Source of the DNA: Bathymodiolus brooksi thiotrophic gill symbiont | GTDB lineage: Bacteria; Pseudomonadota; Gammaproteobacteria; PS1; Pseudothioglobaceae | Direction of reading: 5' to 3' | Assembly (NCBI RefSeq): GCF_903642095.1 | Contig: NZ_CAHJWD020000078.1 | Location: forward strand, 1 to 6,848 | DNA: 6,848 nucleotides | Part shown: positions 1 to 6,100 of the stretch, piece by piece | How the letters are laid out: every line of letters starts with the position of its first letter | Numbering within the stretch: position 1 is the first letter of the stretch | Notes under the pieces: model-generated | What the model was told of the DNA's origin: nothing | Databases searched by the model: none | The model's input: the letters and a program-made list of their open reading frames with translations, nothing else | Program-made: the position numbers and the translations under genes

Positions 1-2
1 AA

Positions 3-182
3 AACTTTGATTTAGCATCAAGCCTCGGAAAAAATAACAACATTGTCATTTACTACAACGCAAAAAACAATGAAATAGACTACCTATATGGACAACAAAA
101 CGACATTGAAGTAAACCAGATAGAATACCGCATTATCGCCAACGGCAAAATCATCAACACCCTAGTTGAAGACACCACCAAT
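3..182 (+). other. Tail of an upstream repeat unit: small alpha/beta segment, copy 0 (partial)
   Basis: Residues 1-60. A strand resembling NNNIVIYYN is followed by a charged turn, a strand reading EIDYLYG and another reading IEYRIIANGK. The same pattern occurs after each kinase-like domain further on: NNNKVIVTYD, KEVIHRP, VEVIARD in copy A and KDLVIMSCS, IKVLYEP, IEVILDE in copy B. The window therefore probably opens in the last part of an earlier C80/kinase-like/alpha-beta unit. It also faintly resembles the front half of a C80 module without the catalytic His (NGK where NGH is expected), so a decayed C80 half-domain is the alternative. Function unknown. Confidence 0.45.
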
Positions 183-3100
183 GGCGAATACATCACAGAC
201 ACCGACGACGACCCAAAAGACGACATCGACACCCAAGCCATCGTAGCACAATTACAACAAGCCATCACCATAAACCGAACCAACACAAAAATACACAAAA
301 ACTGGTTCACAAGACACAGCTTTACAAAAAAAGGGCTAGACATCAACAACCCACCACCCCCCATCCAAAACAGAAAGCAAACAACCCAATCCACTAACAG
401 TAACACTCCCCCTACTGACACCAACACTCCACCTACTAACCCCAACACATCCCGATACCAAAGCAACATCATCATCCAAAGCAGCGACAACCCCATCGTA
501 ATCAAAGCAGCCAACGCCTTATTTAACAAACACCCCAACACCAGCATCCTCGTTAAATTCGACCAAAACGGTAACCTTATTACCCTCAAAGGCGAAACTT
601 ACACCCCAACAGGCAACACCCGCCTTAATTTTGTCGGCCACGGCGCTGATTTAGAACAAGAAGGCGCACAATCATTAGCAGACAAGGTAAAAACACTACA
701 ACAAACCTATAGCAATGACAGCACCAATATCAAGCGTATTGCCCTGGTAGGTTGCGATACCGATGGCATCAACCAAAACTTAACCAAAAACTTTGCCACA
801 ACTGTTTATAACGACACACCAAGCCTAAGAGATGCTGAAGTTACTGGCAGAAAAGGTGAAATGCAAATCAATACTGATGGTACTAAAACCATGGAAACGG
901 GTAGTGAAAAAATGATTTATCAGTGGAATACTGATTTAAATATCGTTACCCAACAAACTGAAGAATCTAAGCGTGTCGGGGAGGTGTTAAAGGGTTTGAA
1001 GCTTGGGGGTGCAAGTTCTAAGGGTTCATCTGGTGCTGTTGATATAGGTAATATCCCAAGTTTATTAACCAACAAACATGTAGACACAGAAAATCCTGTT
1101 GGCTCAGGCTATTATAAAACTGCTTATAATCTTAAAGATCAGCCTGATTTATTGGTATTACTCTTAAAGCCAAGCTATCAAGCCACTGATATTAGAGAAG
1201 AAATGGGGTGGTTAGAACAACTAGATGCTCTTGGTATGAAAACACCTAAGCGTTATAAACAAATCAAATTTGTAAATAAAGACAATAAAACCAAAACTTT
1301 GCAACATGGTTTAGTTGTGCAAAAAATTAAAGGCGCACAAAGTATAAAATTAATGCGTAAAAAATGGCTTCCGTCAGGAGACACTCTACAGAAAATACTT
1401 AATATCAGTAACGACAAAACCTTAAAAGATATTAAGCATTTACAAAAAATATTTGCAAAAAAACCTCATCTTTCTGTATTAGATTTTCAAGGGGTTATTG
1501 CCGAAGACGGTCAATTATATGTTATAGACCCAATGGATATTATTGTGTCGTCTATAAACAGTGGGAATGCATATGAGTTAGATACTTTGCAGATATTTGA
1601 ACAACAGATTTTACAACACCATAAGCGTTTTACTGACAAAACACTTAACCATATTACTTATATTGACAAACAACTTTGGGAATCATCTGATGACACACTA
1701 AAGCAACAAATGCTAAGCGATGCACAGCAAAATAATAACAAGGTTATTGTTACTTATGATGTTGGAACAGGTCAAAAAGAAGTTATCCATCGTCCAAGTA
1801 ATAGCCAAAGTTTGACTTTCAATACCGTTGAAGTCATTGCCCGTGACACCGAAAGCCAAAATGTTGATTTGAAAAAAGATTGCCTTGATTTTGCCGAAAA
1901 ACAAGGCTGGGAACAAAGCAATGATTCTATTTTTCGTGTAAACACTCCTGAGGAGTATGAAACCTTAAACCTTAAAAGTAATGGCAAAAATAAACACAAT
2001 ATTATTTTGTCAATTGGTAACGATAAAGTTACTCAGGAAGCGGTTCAATCGCTCTATGAAAAACACCCTGATAATAGTGTTATTGTCACACTTGATGAAC
2101 AAGGTAGATTGGTTTTTCCAGAAGGCAAAGTATTTGCACCTGATGAGAGTGTGCGGCTCAATATTGTTGGATATCCAGAAAAATTGGAAAAAGTTGGTGC
2201 TCAAAATTTAGCAAATTACACTGATGAAATAATACAACGCTACAATATAGATTCAGTAGACAGTCACGCTTATTTAAATCGTGCTGCTTTGGTAGGCAGT
2301 AAAAACGAAGAGCTTAGCAAAAATTATGCCAAACAACTTTATACACGAGAATATTTAAGAGGTGCCAGTGTTACAGGCAGAATAGGCGATATACAAGTTA
2401 ATACAGATGGCTCTAAAACGATGGGTAGCTCTGATCAAAAAATCGTTCATAGTTGGGATTATGGAAATAACAAACCTGTTTGGACAACAGAAAGCTCTAA
2501 GAATATTGGTAAAGTTTTGGGTCATTTAAAATTAGGGTTGAACGATGAAGTAACTGCCTTAAATTTACCCGATTCATTGAATTATGGGGATTTGGGTAAA
2601 GTTGTTGGCAAAGGTCATATGAAAACTGCCCACACCTTAAAAAACTATCCTGATTTATTATTTTTACAGCGATATGCAAATACAGGAAATAACAGTTACA
2701 TTGAACAATTAGAAAATGAAGTTAAATGGGTTAACAAATTTAGAGAAATGGGCATTAAAACGCCAAAATATTTTAAAACCCTCTCTATGATTGACAAAGA
2801 CGGTCAAGAACGCCATGGAATTTTAGTTGAACGCATTCACAGTGCAGCTGTAGTAAAACCAGAAGATCTTTTGGGAGGGGTAAGGGAGAGGGCTGGTGAA
2901 TTACTTAAAGATGAGCGAACAACACACAAAACACTTGCCGACATTCAGAATTTATTAAAAAAATTCAACCAACATCCAAATTTGAGTATTAGTGATTTGC
3001 AAATGTTAATGGGTAGAGATGGGCAACTTTATGTGTTTGACCCAATAAACAGCGATCCACCATCGTCTGGAACTTTGTCTAATTTTTTACAACAAGTCAG

Positions 3101-6100
3101 AAAAGACAATATAGAAGACTTAGAAAAGTTGAGAGACAAATCGTTAGGCACCCTGAAAAAGTTTGACCAAAACAAAGGCATGCACGCCATTCTTATCAGC
3201 GAGAATGTGTTAAAGCAAGATCCTGAATTTGAAAAAGATCTATTAAACAAGGCAAAAAAACAAAAAGACCTTGTTATTATGAGTTGCAGCTCAGATAGTA
3301 CAATCAAAGTGCTTTACGAGCCAAAAACTGACTATAAAATCGATAGAATTGAAGTTATACTTGATGAAAATAATCGCTTTATCAGTAAAAATCAGATGAA
3401 CGATTTAATAAAAGAAAATCCAAAAGTGTCTAGCGATATGGTTTTTCGCCACACCCTAAAAAAAGATTTCAGCAATTACCGAACCAATATTATCGTTCAA
3501 CATGGTAATAGCGACATCGCAGTTAAGGCCGCCCAAGACCTTGCAAATAAACATCCTGAAAATAGTGTTATTGTTCATTTTGATGCCAATAACAAATTAG
3601 TCACATCAGACAATGAGTTTTACACTCCCAAAGGCAATGTGCGACTTAGCTTTGTTGACCATGGAACAAACTTTGTGACAAGCGAAAATACTATGGATAA
3701 ATTGGTTGACAAAGTCAAACAGATTTATGACACTTATGCCGATGAAAATACTTATTTTGAACGCATTGCCCTAGTAGGCTGTGATACCGATGGGGTTGGA
3801 AAAACTTTAACCAAAGACTTTGCCCATGCTGTTTATAACGATATGCCGACCCTAAGAAATGCAAAAATTACGGGCAGAATAGGAAAAGTGCAAGTAAATG
3901 ACGATGGCACCAAGACCATGACAACAGATGGCACCAAAATGGTTTATAGTTGGGATGATGGCAAAGGAGAAATCACCCAAAAAACTGAGACGGTTAAAAG
4001 CTATAGCGATAGTCTAAAAAATCCATTAAATGATGACCTTGATGCTCAAATAAGGGTAATAGAAAGGTTGTTTGAGAGTAAAAAATTCCAATCTGAAAAG
4101 AAAAGCAAGCATCACTATATCTTGGTTGATACCCTTAATGTTTTGCGTGAACTGCAAAAAAATGGATCGGGATATTCTTTTGAAGAAATGGAGCAACTTA
4201 AGCTTGACTTTTATAAGCATTTGGAAAGAAACCCAAGTTCAGAAATTTTAGACAAATTAAACGGGATATATGCCTGTTTAGAAAAATATACTTCTAAAAT
4301 AGAAATACTTAAAATGCATTTTAATAAGCAGTATAAGGAAGTTGGATTATTGGGAATTGACAAAAAGATTGAAAAATTGGAGAAGGTGCGTGATCGAACC
4401 TTTGAACTTTCAAGGGAAAATCCTGAGATGAAAGAATGGGCAAGCTTAAAGAGAGTATTCATAGAACATGATATTCAATTGTCTAAAGGGTTTCAAGCGG
4501 AACTTGAAAAATGGAATCAACCTGTAGTCAGTATGGCTAGCACAAAACCATTTGTAGGATATAAGCATCAAGTTATTCTAACAGTAAGAGACGATCATGG
4601 AATGATAATAGATGATGAAGCTCATACCTTGTTAACCAATGAACAGTACTTGGCAGAAAAATATCCACACAATACAACCATTGTCCATATGGATAAAGAC
4701 GGTAATTATCAGGTTGTATTCGGCGATACATTAGATCAAATACCAAAAGGCGATCTCAAGGTTATAATTAATGGACATGGTAATTCAGAAGGAATTGGGG
4801 GCAGGAGTGTTGAGGAAATTGCTGAATATATCGGCACAATAAATCAGGCTGTTGGTAATGATTCTGAGGTAAGAAAAGTCAGTTTAGTTTCTTGCAGTTT
4901 AGGAAGTGAATATCCAAAAAGACTACTACCCAAGCTAAAGGAAAAAGGTATCAATAACACCAAAGTAAGCGCTAGATTGGGTAGAATGGTTGTTCAGCCT
5001 GAGGGTACAAAAGTTGTGATAGGACCAACAGGAGCGTCTTCTGGAATATATCGCTCAAGCATACTCAAAGAAACTTACGCTTATGATGAAAAAGGTGCTA
5101 TAGTCCAAGTAGATTCTTACACAGATGAGCATTATGACCTTGTTCTTTCTGCTAATGAAGATGGCACGCTAAAAATAGAACGCACTTATGGCAATAAGCC
5201 AGTTCATATGTTACGAGGCAGATTAAAAGTTCATGTCAAGGCTATAAACTTTGATAGGGCTGAACGACTGTTGCATGACTTTAAAAATATACTACCTCAA
5301 GCCGCTTCAATGGAACATATTAACATCAAAACAGAAAGAGATGGCGATTGGTTTGATCAACCTGATATGGTTAAACTGGGGGAAAAACTAAATAATGTAG
5401 GACAGCATTTTGATGCGAGTATTTTGCTATACTCTGATTCTAATGCGGAAAAAATGATAAAGGCTACTCGTGATAAGGGTTCCAACATAGTCATTTCTAA
5501 GGGAGGGTTAAATTTTTTAACAAGACCTAAAATAGGACTACTAAAAAATACTTTAATACTGAGAGAGAATAAAAAACCAATGATTCAGTTCTTGGAATAT
5601 GGGGGCAAAGACTTTGACTCTGATGTTGCAATAGAGATCCGACACAAGAGTCCGGAAAGCGCTCCCGAAACAGCGGCAACTTTAGAAAACTTAGAGCTTA
5701 TATTAAAAGTTACTCAACAATCTATTTCCACTATAAAGATTGTATCTGAGAAAGTTGCAGATCTCGATCGTTATAAAAGACTGAGTAAAACTTTGTCTGA
5801 TAAGTATAAAGTTACAGTTGAAGTATGGGGGAAAGTAAAAGATGGTAGAACTAAAATTCTGCTATCAAAAAAACCTGGACAACCTATAAAGCATTTAGCC
5901 CAAACCACCCCTTATCAAAATAAACTCCTACAAAACTGGGAGACCCTAAGCCAAGAACAAATCAACAAACTAACAGAAGAATCCCAAAAAACTAAACCCA
6001 GTTTAACCAATCACAACCACCAAGTCCTAATCCAAACCGAATCCGACGAGAATGTTAAAGACAGCACCCTTAAACTTGCTTCTAAACATCCTGCAAAAAC

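Larger units (their letters stand above)
453..1985 (+). repeat. Large repeat unit 1: C80 module, kinase-like domain, alpha/beta segment
   Basis: The first of two consecutive three-part units of about 500 residues. The equivalent Asn of the opening NIIxQ strand falls at 465, 1998 and 3486, giving periods of 511 and 496 residues. Shared landmarks in order: NIIxx, KHPxxS, TGRxG, VL..LKLG, GxGxxKTA, DGQLYVxDP, and the alpha/beta strand triplet. The units are well diverged, so this is an old duplication. Confidence 0.75.
1986..3473 (+). repeat. Large repeat unit 2: degenerate C80 module, kinase-like domain B, alpha/beta segment
   Basis: Second three-part unit, 496 residues, in the same order as unit 1. 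It differs in lacking both protease catalytic residues and the Lys of the kinase-like domain. A third unit appears to start at 3474 but is followed by a different region instead of a kinase-like domain. Confidence 0.75.

Noticed and set aside
324..335. Possible programmed frameshift at a run of seven A followed by GGG
   Set aside because: The main frame continues without a stop on both sides and the homologous module lies downstream in the same frame, so no shift is needed.
80..589. Minus-strand open frame of 169 codons
   Set aside because: It lies entirely opposite the continuous + strand frame. Its Leu/Val/Trp/Ser-rich composition is what a C-rich, Asn/Thr-rich coding strand gives when read in reverse, and it shows no family motif.
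1981..2211. Plus-strand frame of 76 codons in another phase
   Set aside because: It overlaps C80 module 2, whose homology to modules 1 and 3 runs through the main frame. The short product has no recognisable motif.
1986..2465. Module 2 as a pseudogene
   Set aside because: The catalytic residues are lost but the frame is intact and the fold pattern is preserved, so I describe it as a degenerate domain of a live open frame.
3258..3310. Extra C80 Cys strand at LVIMSCSS in alpha/beta segment copy B
   Set aside because: There is no preceding Gly-His strand at the right distance, and the other two copies of this segment have no Cys there.
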